DNA from: Colwellia sp. 75C3
GTDB taxonomy: Bacteria; Pseudomonadota; Gammaproteobacteria; Enterobacterales; Alteromonadaceae
DNA length: 64,000 bases
NCBI RefSeq assembly: GCF_002836255.1
Contig: NZ_PJAU01000059.1
Location: 425,884-489,883, forward strand
Direction of reading: 5' to 3'
The notes below the pieces were generated by a model. That model worked only from the letters and a program-made list of their open reading frames with translations, was not told the DNA's origin and searched no databases. Positions 16,539-26,138 of this stretch are shown here, one piece after another (position 1 is the first letter of the stretch; every line of letters begins with the position of its first letter). A program made the translations under genes and the position numbers.

Positions 16539-16972
16539 TCGCCTATATCCTCATTCCATAGCTCGGGTTTTTCCGCCATAAAGTGATTCATCATTTGTTT
16601 ACATTCTGTGGAGTCGATCATTTCAATCTCAACACCTTTGGACTCAAGTAGCGCCTCTTCACCCATAAAACTTTGGTTTTCACCAATCACCACCTTGGGA
16701 ATACCATAAAGTAAAATAGCGCCGGTGCACATAGAGCAAGGCGACAACGTAGTATAGATAATACTTTGGCGGTAAACACTGGCAGGTTGACGACCAGCAT
16801 TTTCCAATGCGTCCATTTCACCATGTAAAGTGGGGCTTCCTGTTTGTACCCTTCGATTGTGACCACGACCAATGATTTTTCCATTATGGACCAACACGGA
16901 TCCTATGGGTATACCACCTTGAGCTAAGCCTTTTTTAGCTTCATCAATCGCGGCTTGCATAAACTCATCCAT
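16535..16972 (-). CDS. Cytosine deaminase, yeast Fcy1 type
   Basis: A 145-residue zinc-dependent deaminase of the cytidine deaminase superfamily. Zinc site: His50 and catalytic Glu52 in LHGEMDALENAGR; Cys79 and Cys82 in TTLSPCSMCTGAILLYGIP. The resemblance to Saccharomyces Fcy1 is specific: the GRGHNRR-Q-GS-TLHGE start, GENQSF and the ending P-E-L-W-N-E-D-I-G-E all have direct counterparts, and the metal residues sit 12 positions earlier than Fcy1 His62, Glu64, Cys91 and Cys94. Fcy1 converts cytosine to uracil. Bacterial CodA is an unrelated amidohydrolase. Guanine or another base as substrate cannot be excluded. The gene heads a two-gene unit with the solute-binding protein. Confidence 0.82.
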   Translation of the reverse strand: MDEFMQAAIDEAKKGLAQGGIPIGSVLVHNGKIIGRGHNRRVQTGSPTLHGEMDALENAGRQPASVYRQSIIYTTLSPCSMCTGAILLYGIPKVVIGENQSFMGEEALLESKGVEIEMIDSTECKQMMNHFMAEKPELWNEDIGE

Positions 16973-17344
16973 CAGAACGGCCTAAAAAACATTCAAGTTA
17001 GTTCAATAGTAACAGTTTACAAAAAAAGTACAAATGGCTAAAAAGAGAGTGAAATAGTGCATTGAAGATGTTTTAGTCTAATGATTTAAATAGTAAATAG
17101 GGATAAAGTTTAGGGGGCTAATACAGCCGATGGATACTAATCCTATATCGTTGATAATATTATCTTATATGTTTAAATTTATCGAAGGTAAGGAGAATAT
17201 TCGTAAAAATTGGCAGCGATTGAATCGAATCGTCAGGTCATTAATCTCAAAAAAACCGCAATACTTGCTAAGTACTGCGGTTTTTATGTTTACTATTTAT
17301 CTATGGATTAAACCGCAGGTTTTAACGGGCAATATTTAATCCAG
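16973..17344. other. Gap between deaminase and chemoreceptor genes
   Basis: A 372-bp gap. It must contain the deaminase promoter on the minus strand and holds the chemoreceptor terminator (17253-17283). A 69-codon frame (17130-17339) crosses that terminator and is not believed to be a gene. Nothing else is recognised. Confidence 0.45.
17253..17283 (-). terminator. Terminator of the chemoreceptor gene
   Basis: AAACCGCA / TGCGGTTT form the outer stem, with an inner TACT/AGTA pairing. The minus-strand side ends in a run of seven T (complement of 17249-17255). It lies 62 bp past the chemoreceptor stop. Confidence 0.78.
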
Positions 17345-19246
17345 CTACACTTTAAATCGACTTATAATTTCGGTTAGCTGTTGGTTAATATCATCAACAC
17401 TATTGATTTCTGCAAACACTTGTTTGCCATTTTTATCCAGCTCACCGACAATTTCACTAATGGTTGCCATGTTTTTACTGACCTCATGTGTGACATTGCT
17501 TTGTTCTTCGGCCGCCGCGGCAACTTGTGTACTTAAATTATTAATTTCCGAGACAATGCCCGTCATTTCATCCAAGCTTATTGATACTTCACCTGCCCCC
17601 GTGGCCGCTTTTTGGCAACGCTCTTTCGTTACACTCATTGAGTCAACAACCGTTTGATTACCTTTTAGTAAGCTAGCTAGTGCACTTTCAATCTCGTCAG
17701 TACTTGACTTGGTACGGCTGGCAAGATTACGTACTTCATCGGCAACTACCGCAAAACCACGGCCTTGTTCACCAGCTCGGGCTGCTTCAATAGCCGCATT
17801 AAGTGCCAATAAGTTTGTTTGATCTGCAATGCCACCAATAACACTCAAGATTGAGTTAATACCATCGGTCTTGTTACTCATTTCACTAACACTTTCTACC
17901 GAGTTATCAACGTCTGAGACCAATTCAGAGATAGTTTCTTGAGCTTGAGTTACAGTGTGCATAGAATCACGACCGGCATTATTTGCGTTGTCTGTGAGTA
18001 GTGCTACGTTTGCTATATCGCTTGCCATAGAGCCAGCCGTGGAGTTCATTTCTTCAATAGCCGTTACCACTTGTTCTGTTTCTTGAACATGTCCATCTAA
18101 TATAGCTGTATTATGCTCTGATTGATCTTTTAGCGTATGGACATTGCCGTTTAGCGCAGTGGTAGCCTCTTTTATTTCTAACATCATCGATTGCAAGCTT
18201 TCTATAAAGCGGTTAACGCCATCTGCAATTTGGCCTAAATCATCATTTGAATCTACGTTTAGTCGCTGTGTTAAATCACCATTACCTTGAGAAAGCGCTG
18301 TGATTGTTTCTTTTAATACGAGGATAGGGCGATACAATATTTGTAATAAAATAAAGACCAATACCACGCTTATCAGGGTTGCTGCAAAAGTACTAACAAT
18401 GGCGCTTGTTTTTGCTGTAGAAAGACTCGCATAAGCAATTTCTGTATCTAGAGCCAGCGTATAGTACCAGTATTTATCAGCGACTTTAATTTGGTGTGAG
18501 AAAAGTAAGTTATCCATGCCATCAAATTGATAATGAGTTATACCGCTTTTTTGGCTAACAGCAGCTAACGCAGCCTTTTTAAACCAAGGATAACTAGTTG
18601 CTAACTTTTTAGTTTCAACTGTTTTACTGGTCGAGGCTAATACCGTCGTGTCCTTATTAAATATTAATGCGACGGCTCCCGGAATTTCTGCTGAATCTTT
18701 AACTAATTGATTCAAGAAAGCCAATTTCATATCAACAGTAATGATACCGTTTTGTATTTGATGAACTATGCTGATCCAATAATCTATTGAATCGAAATAA
18801 GGCTCACTTATTGCTGTACCTGAGCTCCTACGAGCTAACTTGTAATAAGATTCATCTCTAACATCACCTTCAAATATGTGATTAGGCCACACCTCACTCG
18901 TTTGGTTCCAATAACCAACACCGCTTTCAAAACCAATAGCAGAGCTATTAAGGTTCATAGCAAAAGCAATGGTTTCTGTGAGTTTAACAAAATCTTCTGT
19001 AGTGCCTTCTTCTCGTTGGTTATCATAAAGTTTTGCTATTCTGGCTAAGCCTAATGCTTTTTCATTTAATTGCTTTTCAATAAGTTTGGCTTGTTGTTGA
19101 ACGAACTGACTATTTTCTTTAATAATGAAAGCTGTTAATGCCTTTTCCTCTTTAACATAGGAAAAATAGCTTGTTAAAGAGACAGACAATCCAACCAATA
19201 TTGTTATGGTAATAAGTAACAGATTTTTGAATCCAAATTGCATCAT
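17345..19246 (-). CDS. Methyl-accepting chemotaxis protein with Cache-type sensor
   Basis: A 633-residue chemoreceptor. A membrane segment (about 8-28) precedes a periplasmic dCache-like region (about 35-280, with [22 protein letters not shown] and a [14 protein letters not shown] end). A second membrane segment (about 288-312), a HAMP domain (about 313-365) and the cytoplasmic signalling domain follow. The highly conserved hairpin tip reads [20 protein letters not shown] and [20 protein letters not shown]. No C-terminal CheR-binding pentapeptide is present (the end is ISRFKV). The double-Cache domain typically senses amino acids, amines or organic acids; the ligand is unknown. The gene is monocistronic with its own terminator. 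Confidence 0.94.
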   Translation of the reverse strand: MMQFGFKNLLLITITILVGLSVSLTSYFSYVKEEKALTAFIIKENSQFVQQQAKLIEKQLNEKALGLARIAKLYDNQREEGTTEDFVKLTETIAFAMNLNSSAIGFESGVGYWNQTSEVWPNHIFEGDVRDESYYKLARRSSGTAISEPYFDSIDYWISIVHQIQNGIITVDMKLAFLNQLVKDSAEIPGAVALIFNKDTTVLASTSKTVETKKLATSYPWFKKAALAAVSQKSGITHYQFDGMDNLLFSHQIKVADKYWYYTLALDTEIAYASLSTAKTSAIVSTFAATLISVVLVFILLQILYRPILVLKETITALSQGNGDLTQRLNVDSNDDLGQIADGVNRFIESLQSMMLEIKEATTALNGNVHTLKDQSEHNTAILDGHVQETEQVVTAIEEMNSTAGSMASDIANVALLTDNANNAGRDSMHTVTQAQETISELVSDVDNSVESVSEMSNKTDGINSILSVIGGIADQTNLLALNAAIEAARAGEQGRGFAVVADEVRNLASRTKSSTDEIESALASLLKGNQTVVDSMSVTKERCQKAATGAGEVSISLDEMTGIVSEINNLSTQVAAAAEEQSNVTHEVSKNMATISEIVGELDKNGKQVFAEINSVDDINQQLTEIISRFKV

Positions 19247-19515
19247 GATATATCTCTCTTGTTGATCACGGTAGATGATTTTACTTTACAGGTTGATATT
19301 ACTTGTAATAATTTCAGTCTATTACATTTATATATTAAGTAACAACAATACACTTTTTAAGGGTATTAGGTAGTAAAAAATTAATGCATAAGCTTATTGA
19401 AAAGTATGTATGTAATTTAACCATAGGCTGTATTAATTGTTCAGGTACATTTACAAACTTTAATTGATCGACAATGCTTATTAATGATAGCTGACTTAAA
19501 TGTAGTGGGGGTAGC

Positions 19516-20397
19516 ATGAGAATATTAATAACAGGGGGTACCGGTTTAATCGGTAGACATTTTATCAATGCTTTTCAGCAACCGTATCAATTCACTGTAT
19601 TAACGCGTAATGGACAAAAGGCAGAAAAGCTTTTACCAGCAGGCGTTGAATTTATCGAGCAACTGCCAGAGCAAAACTGCTTTGAGGTGATCATCAATCT
19701 TGCCGGTGAGCCTATTGTTGATAAACGTTGGACAGTTCAGCAAAAAGAAAAAATTTGTCAAAGTCGATGGCAAATAACTAAGCAAGTTGTTGCTATGATT
19801 GAGCGTGCTAAATTTAAACCTAGCTGTTTAATTAGTGGTTCAGCTATCGGTTATTATGGTGAGACAGGAAAAAATTTAACTGATGAAGATGCGCAAGTAA
19901 CACATACGGGTTTTGCTCATGAATTATGTAAAAAGTGGGAAGATATTGCCTTAAAGGCTAAGGATCATTGTCGGGTTGTGTTATTACGCACTGGTGTTGT
20001 CTTGGCAAATGATGGTGGCGCACTAGCAAAAATGCGCTGGCCATTTTATTTAGGATTAGGTGGTAAGCTTGGTCATGGCCAGCAGTATATGTCTTGGATA
20101 CATATCGAGGACATGATTCATGCTATTCAATTTTGCATGCTAACAGCTACCATTGAGGGGGCTATTAATTGCACTTCGCCACAGGCATCTACCAATGTCG
20201 CGTTCACCAAAGCTTTAGGGCAACAACTTAATCGCCCTACTTTATTTAGTGTACCAGAATTTATGCTTAAACTATTGATGGGGCAAGGCGCTGAGTTATT
20301 ATTGATCAGTCAAAATATTTATCCGCAAAAGTTACTCATACAAGGGTTTGATTTCAATCACAGTAACCTTAAATATGCTCTTGCGGATTTACTCTAG
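19516..20397 (+). CDS. SDR-family NAD-dependent epimerase, YfcH/TIGR01777 type
   Basis: A 293-residue extended short-chain dehydrogenase. The Rossmann start MRILITGGTGLIGRHFINAF is followed by INLAGEPIVDKRW, SGSAIGYYGE (Ser and Tyr of the active site), LLRTGVVLANDGGAL and SWIHIEDMI, all hallmarks of the YfcH group. It probably acts on a nucleotide-linked or quinone-like substrate in the cytoplasm; no substrate is established for this group. GTGGGGGT lies upstream of the ATG as RBS. It is convergent with the metal efflux operon, 17 bp from the end of czcA. Confidence 0.9.
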   Translation: MRILITGGTGLIGRHFINAFQQPYQFTVLTRNGQKAEKLLPAGVEFIEQLPEQNCFEVIINLAGEPIVDKRWTVQQKEKICQSRWQITKQVVAMIERAKFKPSCLISGSAIGYYGETGKNLTDEDAQVTHTGFAHELCKKWEDIALKAKDHCRVVLLRTGVVLANDGGALAKMRWPFYLGLGGKLGHGQQYMSWIHIEDMIHAIQFCMLTATIEGAINCTSPQASTNVAFTKALGQQLNRPTLFSVPEFMLKLLMGQGAELLLISQNIYPQKLLIQGFDFNHSNLKYALADLL

Positions 20398-20414
20398 TTT
20401 ATATGACTCTCAAG

Positions 20415-23400
20415 CTATTTAGTCTTGTTAAAGCTACGCTCATGCACAAGTCGATAAAGTATTGGTAATACTAAAAGCGTCAGTAGCGTTGATGAGATAA
20501 TACCGCCAATTACAACCGTTGCTAACGGGCGCTGCACTTCGGCGCCTGTGCCTATGTTGAGTGCCATAGGCACAAAACCTAAACCAGCGACTAATGCTGT
20601 CATCAACACCGGTCTTAGCCTAATCATGGCTCCGTCGATAATGGCAGTAAGCAACTCAGTACGTTCTTTACATAACTGCCTAATAAAGGCCAACATCACT
20701 AAGCCATTTAATACAGCCACCCCAGACAGAGCAATAAAACCGACTCCGGCAGAGATAGAAAGCGGCATATCGCGTAACCACAATGAAATCACACCACCAG
20801 TGAGTGCTAACGGAATACCAGTAAAAATGATAAGTGCATCTTTTACTGAACTAAAAGCCATGATGAGTAGTGCAAAAATTAAGGCTAGTGTCAGTGGTAA
20901 TACAATCGCTAAACGTTGACTGGCAGACTCCAGTTGCTCAAAGGTACCGCCATATTCTAACCAATATCCTGCAGGTATCTCAACTTCGCTATTTATTTTG
21001 GCTTTGACTTCGTTAACAAAACTACCCAGATCTTTACCACGAACATTAGCAGTTACTACTATGCGCCTTTTGCCATTCTCTCTGCTTATTTGGTTGGGTG
21101 CTGGCGCAATATCAAGCGTGGCAACTTCAGATAAAGGGATATAACCACCTGAAGTTAAGGCGATAGGCAGCTCAGCTAATTTATTAACATCACGCCTGAT
21201 CGTTTCGGGTAATCGAACCACTATATTAAAGCGACGGTCACCTTCAAAAATGAGTCCTGCATTTTCTCCACCGATAGCGGTAGCAACAGTATCTTGTAAC
21301 TCAGCGACGGTTAAACCATAACGAGCCAGTGCGACTCTTTTAGGTTTAATTGACAGCATGGGTAAACCAGTGACTTGCTCAACTTGAATATCATTGGCAC
21401 CTTCAACTTGCTCAAGCACTTCTCGAATCGCATTGGCCGATGTTAATAGTTGTTGCAGGTCATCACCGATGACTTTAATACCTAAATCGGCTCTTACGCC
21501 AGAAATTAACTCATTAAAGCGCATTTCAATGGGTTGAGTTAATTCAAAATTATTACCGGGTAGCTTTGCTACTTTTGCCATAATGTCAGCGGCTAATTCA
21601 CTATGGCTCAAGCTAGCGTCTGGCCATTCATTACGTGGTTTTAACATAATAAAAGTATCGGCCACGTTCGGTGGCATAGGATCATTGGCAATCTCCGGTG
21701 TACCTATTTTTGAGAATACATTGAGTACTTGTGGAAATTGGTTAACGCTTTGTTCAAGTAATTTCTGCATTTCAACTGCTTGCTCTATCCCTGTGCCTGG
21801 AATACGAATTGCTTGTAATAAAATATCTTCTTCGTTAAGTTGAGGGATAAACTCTGAGCCTAAGGTTGTTGCTAACCAAGCGCACAATATGACTAATAAT
21901 GTAGCCAATGAAAGCACTAACCAACGTAGCTTCATGGCGAGAAGTAACATCGGCTTATAAATTGATTTACTGACTTTTATCACGGCACTTTCTTTGTCAC
22001 TAATATCGCCGGTCATAAACAAGGCAATAGCCGCAGGTACTAAAGTCACCGAAAAGACTAAAGCGGATAACAAAGCAATAACGACAGTCGCTGCCATTGG
22101 CTGGAACATTTTGCCTTCAACACCGGTTAATGAAAACAGTGGGATATACACCACGGTAATAATGATCACACCAAATAAACTGGGTCTTATCACTTCATTA
22201 GTAGCTTGAAAAACCACATGCAGTCGATCTTTTAATGCCAATCTAGCACCTTTTTGACGTTGTGACTCTGCCAGGCGGCGGGTGGCATTTTCCACAATAA
22301 TTACTGCGCCATCGACAATTAAACCAAAATCTAATGCACCTAAGCTCATTAAGTTTGCTGATACGCCTGCTTGTACCATGCCTGTTATTGTCGCGAGCAT
22401 AGTTAACGGAATTACTGCCGCGGTAATTAACGCCGCTCTAACATTACCTAACAATAGTAATAGCACCACTATCACCAATAAAGCACCTTCAACGAGGTTC
22501 TTTTGCACGGTAGCAATGGCTTTATCAACTAAGGTGGTTCTATCATAAACAGCGGTGACATTAATGCCTTGAGGTAAAGAACTTTGTACTTGTGCAAGCT
22601 TTTCAGCCACAGCGAGTGATACTTCTCGGGCATTTTCACCCACTAGCATCATGGCAGCACCTAGCACTGTTTCTTTACCTGAATGGGTCGCTGCGCCGGT
22701 ACGTAAGGCCTTACCAATGGCGACTTCAGCAATATCGCTGACTTTAATGGGTGAATGGTTGATGTTTTTAATAACCACCTGCTCAATATCGGCAATGGTC
22801 TTAAGTTGTCCTGGCGATCTAACCGTCAGTTGTTGACCATTACTTTCAATATAACCAGCACCACGGTTACTGTTATTAGCGGCTAATGCCGTGTGAATAT
22901 CGGTGAAAGAAATGCCATATTCAAGCATTTTTCTAGGTGATGGAGTGATGTGATATTGCTTATCAAAACCGCCTATAGTGTTTATTTCGGTAACACCTTT
23001 TACTAAGGCGAGTTGCGGCTTTATGATCCAATCCTGTATTTCCCTAAGGGCTGTTGCATCATATTGACTACCATTCTCTTGTCTTGCATCAGCATTGGCA
23101 TCAAGGGTATACATGAATATTTCGCCCAGACCCGTTGAAACGGGACCCATTTCTGGTGATAAACCGGCAGGAAGTTTGCCCTTTATGGCATTAAGTCGCT
23201 CATTGATTAAGCTGCGGGCGAAATATAAATCAGTACCTTCATTAAAAACAACGGTGACTTGTGACAAACCATAACGTGACAATGAACGGGTGTACGATAA
23301 GTTTGGCAAACCCGTTAAGGCTGTTTCAACCGTGTAGGTAATGCGTTGTTCGGTTTCTAAAGGAGAATACCCATCCGCACGGGTATTGATCTGAACCTGT

Positions 23401-23534
23401 ACATTAGTGATATCAGGTACGGCATCAATAGGTAATTTCTGATAACTCCAATAACCTAGCCCCATTACCACTAGGGTTAAGGTGATTATTAGCCAGCGTT
23501 TGGCAATTGAGAAACGTAAAAGTGATTCAATCAT
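20415..23534 (-). CDS. czcA: Heavy-metal RND efflux pump, CzcA type
   Basis: A 1039-residue inner-membrane RND pump, the usual length for CzcA/CusA. The proton-relay motif in TM4 reads DFGLIVDGAVIIVEN, with Asp402, Asp408 and Glu415 at the same positions as in Cupriavidus CzcA. CusA copper/silver pumps lack this DFG-x3-D form, so divalent cations (Zn, Cd, Co) are the better prediction. Other HME-RND features are the N-terminal LPIDAVPDITNVQVQI and YTVETALTGLP blocks and a repeated 12-TM layout. It is the last gene of the czcC-czcB-czcA operon, 9 bp after czcB. The exact metal needs functional data. Confidence 0.92.
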   Translation of the reverse strand: MIESLLRFSIAKRWLIITLTLVVMGLGYWSYQKLPIDAVPDITNVQVQINTRADGYSPLETEQRITYTVETALTGLPNLSYTRSLSRYGLSQVTVVFNEGTDLYFARSLINERLNAIKGKLPAGLSPEMGPVSTGLGEIFMYTLDANADARQENGSQYDATALREIQDWIIKPQLALVKGVTEINTIGGFDKQYHITPSPRKMLEYGISFTDIHTALAANNSNRGAGYIESNGQQLTVRSPGQLKTIADIEQVVIKNINHSPIKVSDIAEVAIGKALRTGAATHSGKETVLGAAMMLVGENAREVSLAVAEKLAQVQSSLPQGINVTAVYDRTTLVDKAIATVQKNLVEGALLVIVVLLLLLGNVRAALITAAVIPLTMLATITGMVQAGVSANLMSLGALDFGLIVDGAVIIVENATRRLAESQRQKGARLALKDRLHVVFQATNEVIRPSLFGVIIITVVYIPLFSLTGVEGKMFQPMAATVVIALLSALVFSVTLVPAAIALFMTGDISDKESAVIKVSKSIYKPMLLLAMKLRWLVLSLATLLVILCAWLATTLGSEFIPQLNEEDILLQAIRIPGTGIEQAVEMQKLLEQSVNQFPQVLNVFSKIGTPEIANDPMPPNVADTFIMLKPRNEWPDASLSHSELAADIMAKVAKLPGNNFELTQPIEMRFNELISGVRADLGIKVIGDDLQQLLTSANAIREVLEQVEGANDIQVEQVTGLPMLSIKPKRVALARYGLTVAELQDTVATAIGGENAGLIFEGDRRFNIVVRLPETIRRDVNKLAELPIALTSGGYIPLSEVATLDIAPAPNQISRENGKRRIVVTANVRGKDLGSFVNEVKAKINSEVEIPAGYWLEYGGTFEQLESASQRLAIVLPLTLALIFALLIMAFSSVKDALIIFTGIPLALTGGVISLWLRDMPLSISAGVGFIALSGVAVLNGLVMLAFIRQLCKERTELLTAIIDGAMIRLRPVLMTALVAGLGFVPMALNIGTGAEVQRPLATVVIGGIISSTLLTLLVLPILYRLVHERSFNKTK

Positions 23535-23543
23535 AATTATTTC

Positions 23544-24599
23544 CTAGTGGTGATGTTCAGCACTAGATTTCTCCAGTTCGGCTTTGAGTAAATAACTGTT
23601 TTTCACAGCATAGATCTCGTTTTTCTTTAACCCGGACAATACTTGTGAAAATTGACCATCGCTAAGGCCTAAACTAATAACGCGTACTTCAAAGCCTTGT
23701 TCATTTTTAACGAATATTACTTGTTTACCTTCCATTACTTGAATGGCGCTGTTATCAATAATAAGAGGCACTGCTAACTTGTTAATAACAACCGACCCGA
23801 CCAGTAAACTACCGATAGACCACTTACTCTGACTATTATCAAGGGCTACTCTGGCGATACTAAAAGGACTATCATTTCGGCTAGGTAAAATCTGGCTGAT
23901 CACTGAATCAGTCACTTGATTTTCCATACTGATGCGTACTGATTGGCCTATCGCTATTTTTGATTGTTGTGTCGCAAATACTTGTAATTCAAGCCATAAC
24001 TTTTGGTGGTCTTCAATAGTAAGTAATACCTGTTCATTGGCTAACTCGCCTGGGTTAGCATTACGTTGAGTAATTACCCCTGAAATAGCAGAGTGGATGC
24101 TATAGCGCATTAAACTATTATTTGATTCGATTTCAGCAATAAGCTGACCTTTTTCTACCTTATCGCCGACATTTGCACTAAGTAGCGTAATAATACCGGG
24201 AAAACGTGCACGGACTTGACTCACTGCACTTGGCTCAGTTGTTGATGTTCCATATAAGGTAAGACGCTGTTTTATTTCACCAGATGTTGCTGTTAACGAA
24301 GTAATATCAACGGTTTTTATCATCTCGGCTGAAATAGCTATATGGCCTTCTTCGCTATGTTCATCGCCGTGTTCCTCACCATGATCGTTAGTGTGCTCAT
24401 CTTTATGTTCAGTTTCATCACCATGTTCGATGGCCTTGTTGGTAGCTATAGAGCTATTTTCTTTTACTGCGACACGGCTGTCTGAATGTTTATCTACTTG
24501 GGAAGTCGCATTACTCGTTAAGGAGAAAGGCAGGATAAATATCAAGGTACTTATTAATATACCGTGCTTTATATTTTGAGCTAAAAAGGGACTGTTCAT
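23544..24599 (-). CDS. czcB: Metal efflux membrane fusion protein, CzcB type
   Basis: A 351-residue periplasmic adaptor. A signal peptide (MNSPFLAQNIKHGILIS then TLIFILPFSLTSNA) is followed by a His/Glu/Asp-rich segment (HGDETEHKDEHTNDHGEE and more) that probably binds metal. The HlyD-like barrel and lipoyl parts come next (ARFPGIITLLSANVGDKVEKGQ, then HSAISGVITQRNANPGE), and the protein ends EKSSAEHHH. The His-rich N-terminal arm is typical of CzcB. I start it at ATG 24599, because AAGGA sits 7 nt upstream and a signal peptide follows directly; an in-frame ATG at 24668 would overlap czcC. It links the CzcA pump to the outer-membrane channel. Confidence 0.9.
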   Translation of the reverse strand: MNSPFLAQNIKHGILISTLIFILPFSLTSNATSQVDKHSDSRVAVKENSSIATNKAIEHGDETEHKDEHTNDHGEEHGDEHSEEGHIAISAEMIKTVDITSLTATSGEIKQRLTLYGTSTTEPSAVSQVRARFPGIITLLSANVGDKVEKGQLIAEIESNNSLMRYSIHSAISGVITQRNANPGELANEQVLLTIEDHQKLWLELQVFATQQSKIAIGQSVRISMENQVTDSVISQILPSRNDSPFSIARVALDNSQSKWSIGSLLVGSVVINKLAVPLIIDNSAIQVMEGKQVIFVKNEQGFEVRVISLGLSDGQFSQVLSGLKKNEIYAVKNSYLLKAELEKSSAEHHH

Positions 24600-24603
24600 T
24601 AAA

Positions 24604-25956
24604 TTATCCTTGGGTAAAACGATTATTTTCATATGAGGCATGTTGTGAAGCAGGTAAGGGCTCGGCAATAAGTTGTTCTATGTCAGCACCAAAACGCAAA
24701 GCGGCTGATGCCGATTTAATTAACGCTCGCTTTGCAATCAGTAACTCTTGTCTCGCGCTTAAATAATCAAGATAACTATATAAACCACGCTGATAGGCAA
24801 TTTGCGTTTCTGCTAGTGCTTCTTCAAGTAGAGGAATAATGGTATTTCTTAAACTATTAGCGGTATAAATTGCCTGTTTTCTACTGGAGTAGGCTTGTTG
24901 TAATTGGCTATGTAAATTAAGTAATGCGGTGATTTTTCTTGCTTGTACTTCATCTCGCTCAGCTTGTGCGGTAATAATAGCGCCGCTATTATTCGTTGAG
25001 CTAAACAGCGGTATACTAAAACCTGCAACCAATGCGGTATCACCTATATCTTGTAATTGTTTTACCCCAAGAGTCCATTGTATATCGGCACTTGACTGAC
25101 TTTTTGCTAAACGTAATTGCGCGTTTTTGAGTCGCTCTTCACTGGCAAAGGCGAGTAGTGCAGGATTTTGTTTTACTTTGGCATAGAGTTGGTCAAAAGC
25201 GACATCGGCTGAGAAGTAATATAAATCACCAGCAACCTTGTTAAAATCGACCAAACTTTCATTCCATAATAAGGCTAAAGAAAGCTTAGAATAAGAAAAT
25301 TTCTGCTGCTTTGCTGATAAGCCTAAGCGGGCATTACCAACGGCGGCCAAGGCACGTTTTATTTCGGCTTTTGGCGTTGAGCCTGCTTTAGCACGTTTTT
25401 CAACTGCAACTAAAGTCTCTTCCGCCAATTGTGTTGCTTCATTTGCTAAGCTCAAATTGGCTTGGGCGGTAAGTACATCAATATAGCGACGTGTTACTTC
25501 AGCTAATAGACTTAAGGCGGTAATTTTACGTTCAGCGGATAACTGCGCACTTCTATGACTACCCATATCACGACGTGCGGCACGCTTGTCGCCCATTTCA
25601 ATGACTGACGATAAAGACACAGTGAACTCTGCACCATCAAAACCTTTTAACTGACCACTACCGGCAAAATTTTCTGCTTCAAAAGCTAACTGATAAGCTG
25701 GCGCTAAAGCCTGAGTTTGTTGCTGGCCATCAAGTGAAACTTGACGTAGTGAGAACACTTTTAAAGCGGGATTTTTAGCTAGCGTTCGTTTAATAGCAGT
25801 GGCTAAAGTCAGCGTGTTTAGCTGTTTAACCTCTTTCGCTAGGGTATTTGGACTTAGTAGTAATACGGTTAAACAGATAACTAGTTGGTTTGTTAAACGA
25901 GGTACTCTCCAGGCTGGAGAGCGACGTAATAACATACGATAATTAAACAAAGGCAT
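24604..25956 (-). CDS. czcC: Outer-membrane channel of metal efflux system, CzcC type
   Basis: A 450-residue TolC-family protein. A hydrophobic export signal (LVICLTVLLLSPNTLA, about residues 26-41) is followed by a long helical, Ala-rich body with the two-repeat TolC layout, including the typical TLAKNPALKVFSLR start and QIAYQRGLYSYLDYLSARQELL near the end. It is the first gene of the operon, behind the MerR-type promoter at 26068-26098, with a leader of about 100 nt. The N-terminus before the signal is long; an internal start is possible but none is clearly better. Confidence 0.88.
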   Translation of the reverse strand: MPLFNYRMLLRRSPAWRVPRLTNQLVICLTVLLLSPNTLAKEVKQLNTLTLATAIKRTLAKNPALKVFSLRQVSLDGQQQTQALAPAYQLAFEAENFAGSGQLKGFDGAEFTVSLSSVIEMGDKRAARRDMGSHRSAQLSAERKITALSLLAEVTRRYIDVLTAQANLSLANEATQLAEETLVAVEKRAKAGSTPKAEIKRALAAVGNARLGLSAKQQKFSYSKLSLALLWNESLVDFNKVAGDLYYFSADVAFDQLYAKVKQNPALLAFASEERLKNAQLRLAKSQSSADIQWTLGVKQLQDIGDTALVAGFSIPLFSSTNNSGAIITAQAERDEVQARKITALLNLHSQLQQAYSSRKQAIYTANSLRNTIIPLLEEALAETQIAYQRGLYSYLDYLSARQELLIAKRALIKSASAALRFGADIEQLIAEPLPASQHASYENNRFTQG

Positions 25957-26067
25957 GATCTTTCCTAATATTCACTAAAATTATTTACATTACTAACTTG
26001 CTAGAGAGTAACAAATTACTGATATTTCCAGCTACCGGTAGCAGATGGTTATCGTTATAATGGCAGC

Positions 26068-26098
26068 ATGATAAACCTTCCAGTTACGGTAAGGTCAA
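26068..26098 (-). promoter_or_regulatory. MerR-type promoter and operator of the czcCBA operon
   Basis: Read leftward, -35 TTGACC (26093-26098) and -10 TATCAT (26068-26073) are separated by 19 bp, the long spacer that MerR-family activators untwist. The dyad ACCTTCC-AGTTACG-GTAAGGT (26075-26095) fills the spacer and matches the ACCTTCC-N7-GGAAGGT type bound by CueR/ZntR relatives. The divergent regulator gene starts 41 bp to the right of this site. Confidence 0.88.
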
Positions 26099-26138
26099 GT
26101 GTTTTGAACAAATGTATAAAAATGATATAAAGGCTCAC

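Noticed and set aside
17130..17339. 69-codon frame with one hydrophobic stretch on the plus strand
   Set aside because: It runs through the intrinsic terminator of the chemoreceptor gene, lacks an RBS and has no recognisable family.
19335..19568. 77-codon minus-strand frame
   Set aside because: It overlaps the start of the YfcH-type gene on the opposite strand and has no supporting feature.
20548..22836. Several plus-strand frames opposite czcA
   Set aside because: Antisense shadows of a strongly conserved RND gene.
24600..24668. Upstream ATG for czcB that overlaps czcC
   Set aside because: It would place 23 residues before the signal peptide; ATG 24599 has AAGGA at the right distance.
20415..25956. 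Copper/silver (CusCBA) identity for the efflux operon
   Set aside because: TM4 carries the CzcA-type DFG-x3-D-x6-E motif and the regulator has the divalent-type Cys, so the Czc type is favoured. Copper is not excluded.
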